NCBI RefSeq assembly: GCF_002443255.2
Contig: NW_019211456.1
Location: 50,652,486 to 50,716,485, forward strand
DNA length: 64,000 nt
Reading direction: 5' to 3'
Source of the DNA: Varroa destructor
Taxonomy: Eukaryota; Arthropoda; Arachnida; Mesostigmata; Varroidae
The notes below the pieces were generated by a model. The model did not search any database, was not told the origin of the DNA, and saw only the letters and a list, made by a program, of their open reading frames with translations. Both the position numbers and the translations under genes were made by a program. How positions within the stretch are numbered: position 1 is the stretch's first letter; each line of letters begins with the position of its first letter. Positions 26,546 through 39,837 of the stretch are shown here, piece after piece.

Positions 26546-29429
26546 AGCTTAAAATAGTGTTTTTTTCTTATAAAGGTCTGTGATACTTCATAATAATTTA
26601 CCATTTTAAGTTAATCCAGTGATACACATGAAGCTCCGATGCGTAGCACCAAACCAATTCCAATATTGTCCAGTTAGAAGTTGCATTCTGTCTGAGAGGT
26701 GAGACGCCGCCATTTTCTAAAGCTAAACATGGTCGCCTCCAGAACTTTAATCGTGATACGTGATTCTGAATTTATGGTAATTTGATAATGATTATCTTTC
26801 GTATGGTATATATGTCAACAGTGCGATTTTGTCGAAATTATGCGTTATACTGATGAAGTCGTCGGGATTTCTTCGAAAAGCAATTACATGTGAGGAGACT
26901 ATTATGATGCCTTTGCTTTATTTGAGACACATACATATACACCTCTGCTATTCTGAGTTATATTCAATTTAGTATTGACGGTGCCATAGAAGTTCACAAT
27001 CCATATAGCCCACCAAAGTGCTTATGTAATACAGTCCAGTCAGCGTAGTGATTGTTATAAAACGTAACCTGTTTTCAGTTAGCCAAGCTGGTTGGATTGT
27101 TACTTTTGTGTTCAAAAGAAGGTCCACGAGACGCGGAATTAATACGCAAAAATGCATTCACGTAGAGTACAATCTAAATATTTGTCCTTTCAAAAACCTT
27201 AACAATTATTAAATTAATAAAAAAGGTAATAATAATAAAGGATGCTTCGTTCCGCTCGATTAGTCTGCCAAGTATCAGCATTCTTTACTAAAGACATTAA
27301 AAAAATGCTATTGAAGACCTAGAGACAAAACCTAGAGTTCAGCTTAGGATTATTTTGCGTTCATAATGTTTGAATAAACTCTAGTAGGAAGGTCCCGAGG
27401 ATCGTTGGAGTGCCGTCCAGGCGCTTACCTAACAACCGCTAAGTAGGTCCTTTAACAAAAAGTTCACTTGCAGTTAAAAACATTTCTTGACCTATAAATG
27501 ATTTTTCTTCCAATTTCCGTTATACGATATAGTTATGCACGCACGACACACGATAGTCACATAAATTACTTTGTGGGCACCATAGTGTGTAGCAGTATGA
27601 TAAAAAAAAACCTAAAAATGTTCCTACATCAGTTGCGTTTCCATATTATTGCAAACTTTCGCAAGCTTCGTGCACAAGAGAGTGGCAGGAAGGATTCATG
27701 AAAGTCGTTGCTTGCAGAGATAAATCAAGAAGAAACGATTCAACAGAGAGAGAGAGGGAGAACGAGCGCGACGTTGAATGAAGGCAAAATATTTCCCAGT
27801 AGAAATGCAGGGTGACGTTGTCGTCTCCGCGTCAATGATCAGAAAACTTTCATCTTTCAGCCTGTCTGAACCAGCCAGCCCCCAAACATATACAGCTGAA
27901 CTGTTTCAGGGCAGCGCATGCATTAATGCCTGTCGTAGTGTGCAGAGGACAACGACGGAAGGATAAAGACGAATAAAAGCGGTGGTAATAAGAATTGCCG
28001 AAGTTTCGAAACCAATTGCTCTTGGCACCGTTGGGTTACCCTTTTTTGTTCGGCCCTTCGTACTTCTGCGCACTGTTTGAAATATCTATTTTTAGTGCTG
28101 CACCCTACCGCCTTGGCGAAACTTCAATATGGTGGATCGGCAACAACTAGTTTACGATGACGTTAATAGCTGTTCACGATAATGGTGACGATTACGATGA
28201 TAGTGTGGATTAAAACTTGTGTTTTGTTATCAGTTAAGAAGATCCGCATGGTGATCTTGATTAAGCAGACGTGGTGTTTGGCCAGTGGGCTTGGAACCTG
28301 GAAGCTTATTGTGGGCTACATAAGCGGGCCATTACCGCAGATGGATATCTTCAAACTTAATCACAGTCGGTCCTATTCAAGCCAGATACAGTGTCAATGG
28401 TTTCGTATTGTTTCATTATGATACACTCTTTGTAACCGGCTCGAACATTAATTTTAAATGTTAGCCATTTCACGCTTCCACCCACCTCCTAAGTGAGATT
28501 TCGATATGTCTATGGAACGTATGTCTGCTCCTATTATTTTGCTCCGTTCCGGTTCGGATAATTTTCACTAAATACTTAACTAAATGTTTGACATTGAAAA
28601 AAGTGACTTAAAACTTTCACCTCTGCCATGCTTTTATGACGGCTTACAGAATAAAACACGGTAGATGCTGTCCAAGTGTAGAGTCATATGTTCTGTTGCC
28701 TGGTCTGCTGACGACTGACTAAGGACAATAACGTCCTTTGCGAACTTATCCACCTCCCCGTTCTGAGCGGCCATCAATATTGTGTTGTCGTGCTTGCTGC
28801 ATCTGAGCTAGCTGTTACGGTTCAACGTAAACTTACCGCACTCATGTTCTTCCCCCGCCTTCAGCTCCCTTAATCTAAGATTTTTCTACCCTTTTTTATG
28901 ATTGCATTACCAATTATTTATCCTACGTAAACGAGTGTTCGAAATCACCCATATTTCGGTATCAAATCAAAGACTCACCCCATTAGGAGTCTGTCCAGAT
29001 TGGCTCTGGCTGTAATTATCCGAGGCTTTTCCAGCCGAGGATCAGGCATGGCGAACACAAGCAGCTATTAATCTTAAGAATAATAATAATAATCTATATG
29101 CCTTAATTATTTGTTGTTTCTTCATTCCTTATTTTTCTGATCATTGGTATCTAATAACAACTTCTGCCAACGCGGAAATTTCAACTCGCTTGGCAGCATA
29201 CTTATCAGCTATGGTTACCACGGTGATGCACCTAAGGAGATGCGCATTGTCCAACAAGGCTCCACAGTTTCCCGGGATTGTCTTACTGGAAATGGCATCC
29301 AGACAAGTATGCTACACTGCTCGTAGCCCCATTTCTATAAAACGTATTCTGTTATATTTTCTCCATACGTTTGTGCTTTTAGGTGAATAATTTGACTGAA
29401 ACTGGAAATGAGGCCATCAGTTGTCCTGC

Positions 29430-29463
<34 letters not shown>
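29430..29463. repeat. (CTAT)8 microsatellite
   Basis: About eight uninterrupted tetranucleotide units. Confidence 0.98.
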
Positions 29464-32400
29464 ACTGTAATCGGTCAGCAAAAATAAAGTGGCAAACTCA
29501 ATCAGATTGCACAGTGTGTCGCTCTATTCTAATGGATTCGTTTGTACCTTAGGATTGGTTAGTACCCTGAGTGACGCTTGTTGTTCAAGCGACACAGAGC
29601 GCTTCCTTAAAATAGCCTATATTTTGCATGTCAACTAGGCAACGTTGGCCATCATGACACCATTCGACCTTCTACTATGAAGGATCTGGACAAATCGGCA
29701 CAAAGCTTTAGCAAAAAACATATTTCTTCCGTAGAGTCTTCCGTAGTCTGCTATAGTCCTTACTGGCTGTCTAACAGAAATGTACTGTATTTGGCAAGTA
29801 CCATATGAATTACTAGCATCTGCAGCAAGTTTTCTGCAAAGTACTAAAATAATTATAGTTCTACTAAATAAGTTATAAAGCCTGTCCAGAGTATCTGTAG
29901 CATAATATAGAATGTGCATATAGCTTGCTGCCTCATATACCGAAATGGAACTATATAGTTATACGTTGACTACTAGAGCAAAAAGGGTCACTACAAATCG
30001 AAGCTGACTATATTATTTTTACGCCCCTTAATTGCTTCCTATATTATTTTACTAATACGTTGTCTGTCTGGATCGCTTTTGGACTGGGCAGCCACTGTTG
30101 TCTTATTGGGACCCCTTTGTCTACAATTCAATCTAGGAAGGTGCCACAGTGCTGCACCGACGAAACTATAGCGAAACAGCACTTATTTATATGCCTTTAC
30201 AATCTCTATTGTGTACGATATTCGCTTTCGGTTAGTCTCGATTTGTTCCGTACCTCTACTTAACAAAAACAAGTCACACTATAAGCGATCATTTAGAAAA
30301 AAACCTGCCGCTATGGACATGTTAAATAGCAAAACTGGCCGGCCTACGAACGCCAATTTTCTACCCACAACAACAGAATATGAACCGCATCATTCGATCA
30401 TGATCAGGAAGAGTTCTGGCTAGAGTTGGTAGAAAATTAGTTCGATAGGCTTAAAATTTTCTCTGTTTTCCTAAGTATGGATGTTGGTTTGCCCGATTTT
30501 ATAATTAGAGCCACATTTCAACATGTGTCAAAGGTACGAGCTTAATAATATAGTTAACTTTGCACACTGTTTATCCGATTGAAGTTTACTATTAAAAAGC
30601 ATTAAAGCATATTTTAGACATAGCCTTGCCCTACATATTACTGTTCATTTTCAGCTCTCTACTGTCTTTAAATATAACCATGTAAACCTTGACGTATATT
30701 GTATTGACGTGCATTGAATTGACACAACGAAATACGTTCAGAAGAAACACCAGCTGCTAGATTCATACCTCTTGTTAACGTTACAGATCATGTAAAAGTT
30801 TACATTTTATAAACACGGATGACGAGTCGGCACGACGCTGTCTATTCAAGACACTGTCGACGCCTCGTTTGGAGTCGACCTCGTAAAACAGGAAATTACT
30901 CGACCGCTCTGAACAAATAGGTCAGTGCTTAAATGTAGGAGTCAGTAGAAGGAGCCGCAGTTGGCACTCACTGCGGTGAGGTTACGCTACGTCAGTGCGC
31001 CTTTGTCCGTGATCTTGTCTGCTTTTTTGCATAGAATCACTGTCAGAATCGCAAGCACATGTAGCAAGAATACGAAGCTCTAGCTGGAAGGCATCGACCG
31101 CAAGTAAAGGTATTATTAATAACCATTTGGACTACGATTGTGAGCTTTGCAGTGCTAGCCATTGGAGCAGCCCGGAGACACCTAAAACTTCTGAGAAAAG
31201 CTGAATAGAGGTTAGTAAAAGAGAAGTATACTACACCATTTATATTATTTTAACACATGTGTATTTCGTATCTCAGGCAAAAGATTTGCTTAGGGAGACA
31301 AACGCTACCCGTTCCCATTTAGCTCAGATGGTAGAAAAGTGTTCCGAATATATAAACAGCAGAATCCATCGATATTCGAAATTAGGTCATTTTTATAACA
31401 GCGTGTGTGCTATTAAACGAAGTGTTTCTCAATTAAGCAATGCTTATAGGTTTAACAACCAAAGGAAGTATTTTAATTCTTCTAAGAAATAGTTACATTT
31501 TTATATAGTAAGCGTTTAATTTGATTCTGTCCCTTCGACTTTCTTTTTTATCGATGTAGCCCTTAGCAGCGTATCGTATAAGCCCATAGCGCTCATAGTT
31601 TGGCATATTCGAGCAGACTAAGATTAGCTTTTATTAAAAATAAAAGTACGAGCCCATACAGTTGTGCAAAAATTCGCTACGCTCACAAAGCCATCACAAG
31701 AAAATTTTCCAGATAGTTCGAACAACGAGACGGATTCCCAGGATGCTTGTTTGTCACCCAGTATTGTCTTTCCGTCGTATCTCGAACTTTGCCTGCGAGC
31801 GATATCTTGTCACATAGGCCAGCAAACCATCAATACCATCACCTTCTATTCACCATACCCACTATTTCGTTTTCTGCCATACACCTCCTATGTTTCGAGT
31901 TTTATGCCGTCAGACGCTCCATCAGATGGCAGATACCTACTATTGCCTTTCTATCTACAACAAGACTAAATAGCAGGACCTAATGGGGCTGTTGAAATCG
32001 GTCATTATTTGCTGTGTACGACTCCTTATTGCTTTCGATATTGGTAAAATTTTCACTAAACAATAACAAAAAAGTGTTCGTTTTCTGGGCTAACTTGCAG
32101 CGTTCTGAAATTAATTCAGTTAGCACCTCCACCGCTTCGGCACAGCTTCGTAGATCATGACAGAAGTTCATAAAAGAATGATATTTATCTTGATAACCAC
32201 TCAGTTGTTAGCTAAAAAACTTTCGGCTGCTCATAACTGTGTACGCGAAACAACTACTTGGGTTTGGACCCAGCCTAGCCGATAATCTTGCGCTGACGAT
32301 GTTGTATGCTCATGCACATCATCTTTTTGCTACGTCATATTTGCTGATGATGTTGCCAGATGCCGTAATGGACTCGTTAGTCGGTGGTTGTATGCAGGTA

Positions 32401-32499
32401 TTTTCCTATTTCCTCCTCCTAACTTGCCTACCTCTCCACCTATTTAAAAGTTGCATGTTTCTCGTGCGGTCTCACCCTGTGCCTCTTTTGACGCGAGCA

Positions 32500-33475
32500 G
32501 CAGCTCTATTTACCACCACCACCACCAAAGTTGTGGGAAGCGACCGACCAGAAGCGGTAAATTCAAATGGATAAGATCTTCAGGTGGATAAGATCCAGCA
32601 TGGCACCACCTGTCGTAGACGCGGCTAAAGCAAAAGCTCCGGCTTGAGCAGAAAAAGGAAGTTGGGAGAAAGGAGCTGGGAAACAGGGACGCGAAGCGTG
32701 GAGTGGCGGCGATGGCAGCGCGCGTGTCTAAGGTGCTGTGTCGTGCGTAAGTCGAATCGACCAGAAACAACCGCTGTCGCAAGAGAAAGGCAAGAAAGAA
32801 CTCGTCGTCGTTGTGCTGAAACACGGCCGCCAGACATGGAAGGAGTCATCAATAACATTAGCGGGTAACACCGGCGGGTCGTTCGAGATCGGGGAGAGGT
32901 GGGAGTGGGAACTCCTAGCAACACCTGTAATATCGATAGTGCTGCTGTTGGAAAGTGAGTGGCGGTGATGGCGTGGGAAACATCGGGATAGGCGATACAC
33001 GGAGCCAGCACGCCAGGCAGGCTATCTCCTTGTCCGCTGAGACGAAGAAGAAAAAAAGAGTGAATAGCAGTCAACAGGAAGATATAATTGCTAGAGAAAC
33101 GGGGGTAAGAAAAAGCCGTACGCTACTGTTCGGACCACAGCAGTAATAGCGATACGGAATAAAATGAAGCCCATAGAACTAGAGTCTAGTAGCGGTACTA
33201 GCCGAGCCGTAAGCAGAAGCTAATACTGCTGCTACTACCATTTCTGCCGTTGCCACCGCGGCCGTCTTCAAATAAGGACAGACGCGGCGACGAAATATTT
33301 AAGGAAAACGAAATTTTGGAACTTCGACATTCGATCGAGTGCGAATAACGGGCCTACTTCCGCTCACTGGTTAAGCTTTACACTTGACCATGTTTATCCT
33401 CGTCGTCGTCCTCATACCTTACCACGACCATCACGACGACGACAACGGCTACGACAAGTACTACCGCCACCGCAG
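32500..33475. other. CpG-rich island, possible promoter/5' leader
   Basis: Clearly richer in G+C and CpG than the surrounding sequence, with an ACC run (32511-32526) and many CAG/GCG/ACG triplets. Long overlapping frames on both strands (up to 149 codons, minus, 33074-32625) follow from the low stop density and are not convincing genes. It ends beside the candidate exon at 33476. The strand of any gene is not determined, though the adjacent exon suggests plus. Confidence 0.35.
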
Positions 33476-33559
33476 GCCAGAAAGACGAGAAAGAACTTGA
33501 ACCTTTGTACGAAGTGCTGGATCGAAAGGCGCGCGAGTATTATAAGAATATATCCCGAG
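33476..33559 (+). CDS. Candidate coding exon, unknown protein
   Basis: I do not recognise a family. The frame is open from 33388 (after a TGA) to a TAG at 33604. Between possible acceptor CACCGCAG (33468-33475) and a good donor GAG/GTAAAA (33560) it reads KDEKELEPLYEVL then DRKAREYYKNIS: charged, helix-like and with balanced codons, unlike the low-complexity threonine run before it. It sits at the 3' edge of a CpG-rich island (32500-33560), where a first or second exon of a plus-strand gene would be plausible. No in-frame ATG precedes it, so an upstream exon would be required. Chance remains possible. Confidence 0.27.
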
Positions 33560-33606
33560 GTAAAATAGTGCCTGAAAGTTCTAGACATTGCTATATGTAT
33601 AATTAG

Positions 33607-34694
33607 TCATAAACTTTTTTTCTAGCTAAAAATAGTTGCTTATAGTATTGATTTTTTTTGTTCTTGGCCTACTCTCGCCCTGGAGCGCTCTGACACTCAA
33701 CAGCCTCAATATTCATTCGTTTTAATAGAGGCCAAGCCTTAACCACGTAAGCATCAAGTAATTATATGCGAAGGGTTATGATCAATAAAAACAAATGGCT
33801 AGGAAAAATACTCACAGCACGATATACAGACGGAGAGGAATAAATCGTAAAGAAGGAGTAGAAAAGTTGCGTCATTGAGCGGACAAATTGTTTGAAGGCT
33901 TGTTAAAGACCCGAGGACACTGGAAATCTATCGCAGTGTGGCAGTAATGACTTGGCCCAGACAGAGGTCAATGGCAGTTTAATCTAAGATCGTAAAAAAA
34001 ACTGAGCAGATTTCTTATAGAAATAAAGTATAACAAAGGAAATGGCTTTGACGAAGATGCTACCTTATCCATCTTCATCAAAGGGTTCCTCCATTGGAGA
34101 TTTCGATCGACACTTCACTTATCGGCAATTTGGCCGATAGACATTGTGGCCTTTAAGGAATCGTATGCTAATCTTACGTAGTAGAGCTTCCATAAAAAAG
34201 AAATGAAAAATAGAATCAGATAGCGATGTTTTGGGTATCTACAGTATTTTATCTGTAATTATTAGTTGTTTATGTAAGCTTCGATGCAATACTTGGTCAG
34301 GTCAGGTAGCTCCTCGGACCACAATATTCGCTAGGAATTCATTATATTTTAGGTTTTGAGTACGCCTTTGATGTAAATCGTTTATTTATTTCCAATATCA
34401 AGTTATAAGAATTCCCATAAATTAATGAAATGTTTAATTGAAATCGCTTGACGTTCGACTAAAGAATCCCTCTTTGGATCATTATCATCGAAATAAAGTA
34501 ATTTCAACATTTTATCGACAAATTTACATTAAATATTTTTGTGCAGTGGTAGAGAGCATTTAACGTCTGCTTCAGTCTTAATATTACACTTCGATATAAT
34601 CTATCAAATCTTCTATATCCTGAGAAATTATATCTTCAGGTTAATTTACAAATAGGACAGATTTCAAACAAGCTGACAGCTGTTCCTTTCAAAT
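33607..34694. other. No gene seen between two CpG-rich islands
   Basis: AT-rich sequence with no frame of note. If the exon at 33476 is real this would be intron. Confidence 0.5.
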
Positions 34695-35582
34695 ATGCAA
34701 ACGTCATTATTGCACATGAGGATAAGGTGTTATCAACTGAAAGGGTACGGTGCTGCGATTCAGGACCAATTAATCTATGGTTCATTCAACCCAACACTAA
34801 TTCTACTTGTGCCCGCGCAACCAAAAAAGCACTGCCTAAATAGCTTCGTGGAAAGACGAAATGAAGGATCAAAGATTAAGTATTTAAAAACGATATTAAC
34901 GTCGTTCCAAGCTGAAATGGACTACATACGCTTAGTCGCAAAGTGTCTAGCCTTTTTTTGCTTGATCTCCAAGTTGTTTCTCTGGTTCGCTGTGTGGAAA
35001 GCAACTTCGGAAAATCGTCTTTCTCCCATTCGTTCATTCAGCCGAGCCTCCAACTTGCTTTATCTGGCGGGGCAGCGAAATTGCGCTCTTGGGCCGCAAG
35101 ATGGACTTCGGACGTTTGCCCTGACTGGGATAAGATTGTTCACGATCTACATCTTTAAGCTTCTTCTGTGCCCGAAAGGGGTTACGCTACGCTCATTGCC
35201 GTCAACGTCGTCGTTCAGTTCTCCGATTCGCGCTCTTCTGTTGTCTTTGGATTACCCCTGTGAGGGCAAGCTTATGAGGCGGAACGGCATGCTGCGGGCT
35301 GCTCGTAGCCAAACACCGACGACTATGGCAACAACAGAACGGCGGCTCGCATCGTTGTCTCGACTCGACTTGCAGCAGTGCAATCATCGGAAATCGTTAA
35401 CACGAAAGCTGGGGGATCGCTGGTGTAAGGGTCGGAATTGCGGCGCGTACGACGGGCTTTGCGCGGAGGCTTTGGAGAGTGCGTTAAAAAAGGTTATAGA
35501 AGGGGATGACAGCGACGAAAAGGTTCGAAGGTCCTTGTGGCAACGGTCCCGTAGCAAAGTCTTTCTTCTTGTACTGCTATAA
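34695..35582 (+). CDS. Longest open frame in the window (295 codons), unrecognised
   Basis: An ATG-to-TAA frame of 295 codons. No domain or family is recognised. Its first third lies in ordinary AT-rich sequence, with hydrophobic stretches at about residues 80-100 (LAFFCLISKLFLWFAVW). The last third lies in a CpG-rich island and is basic, then acidic (EALESALKKVIEGDDSDEKV). A change of composition within one frame and the absence of splice context argue for chance. Against that, nearly 300 codons without a stop is unusual here. Could be a fragment of an unknown element. Confidence 0.22.
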   Translation: MQTSLLHMRIRCYQLKGYGAAIQDQLIYGSFNPTLILLVPAQPKKHCLNSFVERRNEGSKIKYLKTILTSFQAEMDYIRLVAKCLAFFCLISKLFLWFAVWKATSENRLSPIRSFSRASNLLYLAGQRNCALGPQDGLRTFALTGIRLFTIYIFKLLLCPKGVTLRSLPSTSSFSSPIRALLLSLDYPCEGKLMRRNGMLRAARSQTPTTMATTERRLASLSRLDLQQCNHRKSLTRKLGDRWCKGRNCGAYDGLCAEALESALKKVIEGDDSDEKVRRSLWQRSRSKVFLLVLL

Positions 35583-36010
35583 CTCCAAACCCCCAGCCAC
35601 TGCCATGACCGAAACCATCTCCACTATCACCACCGCCAAGCTTCCAGTGCTGCCGCCGCTTGTGCCAGTGTTCCTGCTGATGTGAAAGTCGCTGTACTGC
35701 CGTTGTAATCACGGAGGCGGCAAGTCGACGGGCAACTGGGCGTGGTAGCGTGGAGTAAGTGCTGCTGCCCAAAAAGAGTTGCCCGTTTTGTGAACCACGC
35801 TCCAGCCAGCCAGCCAGTCATCTAGCTCCTGGCAGGGGTTTCTCAAAGAGGGGCTCGTCGTTTTTGATTCAAGAGTTTCGCCGCTCCATCCATTCTTTTT
35901 TCGAATTTCTGCCCTGTCAAGTTATTTCGTGGTTCCGTCGACGTCGTCGTCACAAAACGCGCGCCTTAAGACCATCTCGCCCATTTCGTCGCGGCGTACC
36001 GCACTGACCA
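34930..36010. other. CpG-rich island
   Basis: A second GC-richer block 1.4 kb beyond the first. It includes a short CAGC run (about 35801-35816) and CGTCGTCG runs (about 35937-35951). Overlapping frames occur on both strands. It could be another leader exon or promoter of the same unidentified gene, or a coding relic. No domain is recognised. Confidence 0.3.
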
Positions 36011-36399
36011 CGGACGCCTGCATAACGAGCAAAATAGGAAACGTTGAGCAAATGGCGAAAAAAGTGGCGAACTAGTTTATCCAAAATAATTAATCGTTTT
36101 CGTGATATCCAACAAATATTAGATCATTTTCAGAGTTGTTCTCCAGAATACGCTACCAGATTGAATAGCTGTTTTAGGTTAAAAATATGCAACTCTCGGC
36201 GTCATATAAATAGGTTTGGCTAGGATATAGACAGATCTGTTCTAGTATCGATGGGCTAAATGAGCTTCGCTTAAAGCTTGCCTTAAAACGTTAAGGCAAT
36301 TTAATTTCAAATTTCCACATTCACGTACTTTATTTTATTTATATTTTAATTAATATAATAATGATTATATAGACCTTTGACAAACATTATATATACGCC

Positions 36400-36890
36400 T
36401 GGTCCATATGAAATGCGAAATAACGAACCCAATTTTTCAAACTTTTAGAATATTATATTCCTTTATATCGAAGTACCCATTATTATGGTTTTCTACGCCC
36501 CTCTGCCGTTTGAATAATAATTTAATTACTCTGCTTCTACAGAAGTAGGGAATACCTGAGCCTATGAAGTATCAAAAAGCAGTCTCGATGTCATGTTGAG
36601 ACTTGGACAATTTCCCAGTTAAGCAGTAGCCAAAGGAGAAATTGTCATCCGAAACAGAAATATCTGGTGGATGACAGTCTTCAACTGTAACTGGTGCACG
36701 TTTGCCGCCGTAATTTTTGCGCTGTGTATTCTAGCGTTGTCGTGCAATAAAACTAGTTTATCTTTGCTCACTAATCTCGGCTGTTCAATGCGGAGTTCAT
36801 TCAGTATATCTCTTAATTGTTATCAGTAAACTGACGTAATGACTCAGAAAGCTCTAGGGAATAACAAGTACTTCCACTGGGTCAAGATAA
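36400..36890 (-). mobile_element. C-terminal remnant of a mariner-like transposase, different subfamily (copy C)
   Basis: The minus strand reads KLVLLHDNARIHSAK (about 36755-36715), the catalytic Asp-Asn block of mariner transposases. After a frameshift comes CHPPDISVSDDNFSFGYC with DIETAF (about 36690-36570), aligning with the HPPYSPDLAP region. The end reads FKRQRGVENHNNGYFD near 36480, the typical tail. Upstream (about 36890-36800) only a weak match to the preceding strand remains. The block reads LLHDNARIH rather than the FHHxxA form of copies A and B, so this is a separate lineage. It is 5'-truncated and frameshifted. Confidence 0.7.
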
Positions 36891-39811
36891 ACATCTAAAT
36901 CTTTATAGCTATACATTTATTTTAAAGTGATGTCTTGCCGAGCCTATGCGTCCACCCACTGATATGACGGAAACTATTCTAAACGAGAATATATTTTTCA
37001 TTACAAGTCTCATACACTTGTCAATTTTTTTTTTCGTTTTATCAATAAACGCAATGGTTACACACGAACGTTATCTTTACACACACTGAACTTTATAGAT
37101 AGATCGGCTTTTTGCCATTGGTTTCAACACTTCGTTGATCTTCCGAAAACTAATTTACAGGGATCTAGGAGGGAAAACATTTCCTTCCTGGAAAGTTTTT
37201 TTCTACGAATGGTGGGCCATTCACCGAGCACAAGGTTTACACGGGAATTCTAATATGGAGTACGCATTCAAAATTTACTCGTATTTTCCGATTGTCCATG
37301 GCTTTCTGCCGCTTGCCTGTTTAAGGTCCGAATGGCGGTACCTAAGTAGATTGTGCCCAGTCGCAAGAAGCACAGTACATCTGAACGATGAAAAATCGCC
37401 GCAAAGGGCCTCACCGTTTAAAAACGGCGCGATTTTGAAGCCCAAGCTTAAATTTTTTCACGTACTCTTTGATACTAAACGACCTCACATCATATTTACA
37501 GGGTTGCTGAATGCCAGCGATATCTTTAAAAGGTAAGAACAGTTTCCTGCCTTGTTAATTTAACCAAGGCACAAGGTATATAGTTCAAGTTACGCTGTTC
37601 CATTATAGCTGCACAGTCAATTACCTATAATTCAATATACGCAATAGAAATTTTGATTTAATCCCGAAACTGTAGTCTTAGAACATCCACAATGTTATCC
37701 AAAATGATAAAAGGAGTTATATTACAATACCGTCACCTTTTTTTATTTATGGAAAGGTCATTCACTGTTTTTATTCAACATGCATCCTAGTTACACGATT
37801 ACAAACTTCTGTCACGAACGCCTTCGATCGACGAGAGTGAACGCAGGCCAGAGGGCGTCAATTAGATTCACTAACAACGAACGGAGTTTCAAACGGCAAG
37901 CGGGGAGTAAACTAGAAGCAAATCTTCAGTGCATTCGTATCTTTCGACCTCTTTGGCAAGTATCATCCAAATGATGTCGGTCAAACCGGTAGATATTTTC
38001 TCAACTAAACAAAAATCTAGCTCAAAACATGGCTTAAAGCATACATAGCCATGTAGCATTTGCTATGCATGAAACGACATGTGTAATGTAGAAAAAGCAA
38101 TTGTTGTAAAAACGCAAGGAGTGTTACTCTGCTCTACGATAGATTAGTTGAAAGCTGTCGGAAGGGTATTCACCAAAGCTGTTCTGACGTTAATTATGTA
38201 CTTAATTAGTTTTGATAGACGTGCGCGTAATACTTTTCGTAATTATATGTTAACACTGACTGCAGTCGAGAGGAGACAAGAACTAACTTACGCACGTCAA
38301 CATTCGGCTGTTGTATAAACGTGCTGAATAGATCAGCGATTCTCAAGAGACTTAACTAACTTCTTTTTCCATAGAACCTCCCAGTTAATAACCCAAAGGG
38401 CACAGAAAATATGGCCGCTATAATATACATACATCTTACGGCAAGACAATGAGACTTTAATGAATATGTTCAAGCACTAATCCGACTCTTTTCTCATTCG
38501 TTTTGTATGTCTTTCAAACATAGCAATTGTGTAACATAAAAAAAGTACGTTCGCATTTAATGAATATGGGTCTAGCCTAAACTGACTGAGTCAGCCACTG
38601 TCAGTTAATATAGCATGCCAATATTGAGGTCTTTATTTTCGCACACTACCCAACTAAATACGAGTCTTCTAAATCCAAAGGGACTATGTAGAAAATACGC
38701 GCCAGGACGCGGTAACTAGAACGCTGCGGGCTACTCGTGTATCGATATCCCATCAATCTCACTCGTCTAAAATCGAACGACAAGAAATGCGTACCTCACT
38801 GAAGCTGCCTAGGCTACAAGATGACGGATACGGATTGACGAATCCATAATTTAACATATACTACAGCTGCATGTTACGGGATAAAATTATCTCGATCCCC
38901 AAAAATCTCCCAGTGATCTTCAAAGACGCAACGATCCTTCAAGTCCACTTTCGAAAACTAATCTCTTCCTAGAAAGAACCTTAAAAAAGGACCAGCTGCA
39001 AGCAAGGAGCCTACTCCGTAGGAAATGAACGATGTATTTAATTACAAGTTAGGGGATACAAAGCAAGCTATTGGTTTGAGGTCGCGTTTATATGCCCAGC
39101 TTATCTGACGTATAGCCTATTAACTTAAAAATGGAAGTTTTTGTTTTCATCTGTGCATTTGTTTGTGTGTTGTAATAATAGGCATATTCTAGCAATGATG
39201 GCAGTGAGTGCTCAATGTTAGAATCAAAATGGGCGTTGCAGCCAAGTTGAAACGTTAAGGCATAATATTAATATCCGTTCGTTTTCAAGTTTCTGTTTCT
39301 ACTTATGTCAACTTAAGCAATGTTTTGACCACTATTATATTGTTGTTGTTGTTATTTTTCATGTCCGGTATCTCAACCGCTAGGCATTATTTCAGACGGG
39401 TGGCCCCAGCACGAAACTAAATGTGTCTATGTCTGAATTCGGATCCAAACACGACTTGTCCCTTAGTTTAACAGACAAACATGTTATTTTCCCCGCCATC
39501 ACGTTAACACCTTCCAACAACTGGCTTAGTAACAATCGGCTTGCTAACGTAAAATCATAGTTTAATCGTAGGCTACGCACCTGTACGTGATATGGACGTG
39601 ACTTGTCTAACAGACCAAGAGTGGTGACAAGACAGAAAAATGTTTTAGCTACGAATTTACACTTGCTACTACTTACAAACCTAAGGGTTGAAGCAAGGTC
39701 TATCTTGAAACATGTCTCTTTCATTAGTGCCTATTCTTACTTAACGGTAAGCTTATACAATACTTAAAAGTGAGCTGACTTCTGGCACGCCCTCGCAGCC
39801 ACCGCGTCTAA

Positions 39812-39837
39812 AAAGACCTGATCATAAAGACCTGATC
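39812..39837. repeat. Two tandem copies of a 14-bp unit
   Basis: AAAGACCTGATC occurs twice with a period of 14 bp. Confidence 0.9.

Larger units (their letters stand above)
18421..32499. other. No convincing gene
   Basis: Apart from the GC-rich island at 21330-22060 and simple repeats listed separately, only short frames of no recognisable content. A moderately GC-rich purine stretch at about 23735-24000 and another at about 25255-25640 are also without a recognised product. Confidence 0.5.

Noticed and set aside
31318..31380. tRNA-like A box (TTAGCTCAGATGGTAGA)
   Set aside because: The D-stem is incomplete, and the only B-box-like sequence downstream (ATTCGAAAT) has no pairing T-stem or acceptor stem. 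Not a tRNA gene.
32625..33074. 149-codon minus-strand frame
   Set aside because: It lies in a CpG-rich island where stops are rare and frames overlap on both strands. The product is low-complexity (Ser/Arg/Thr) with no domain.
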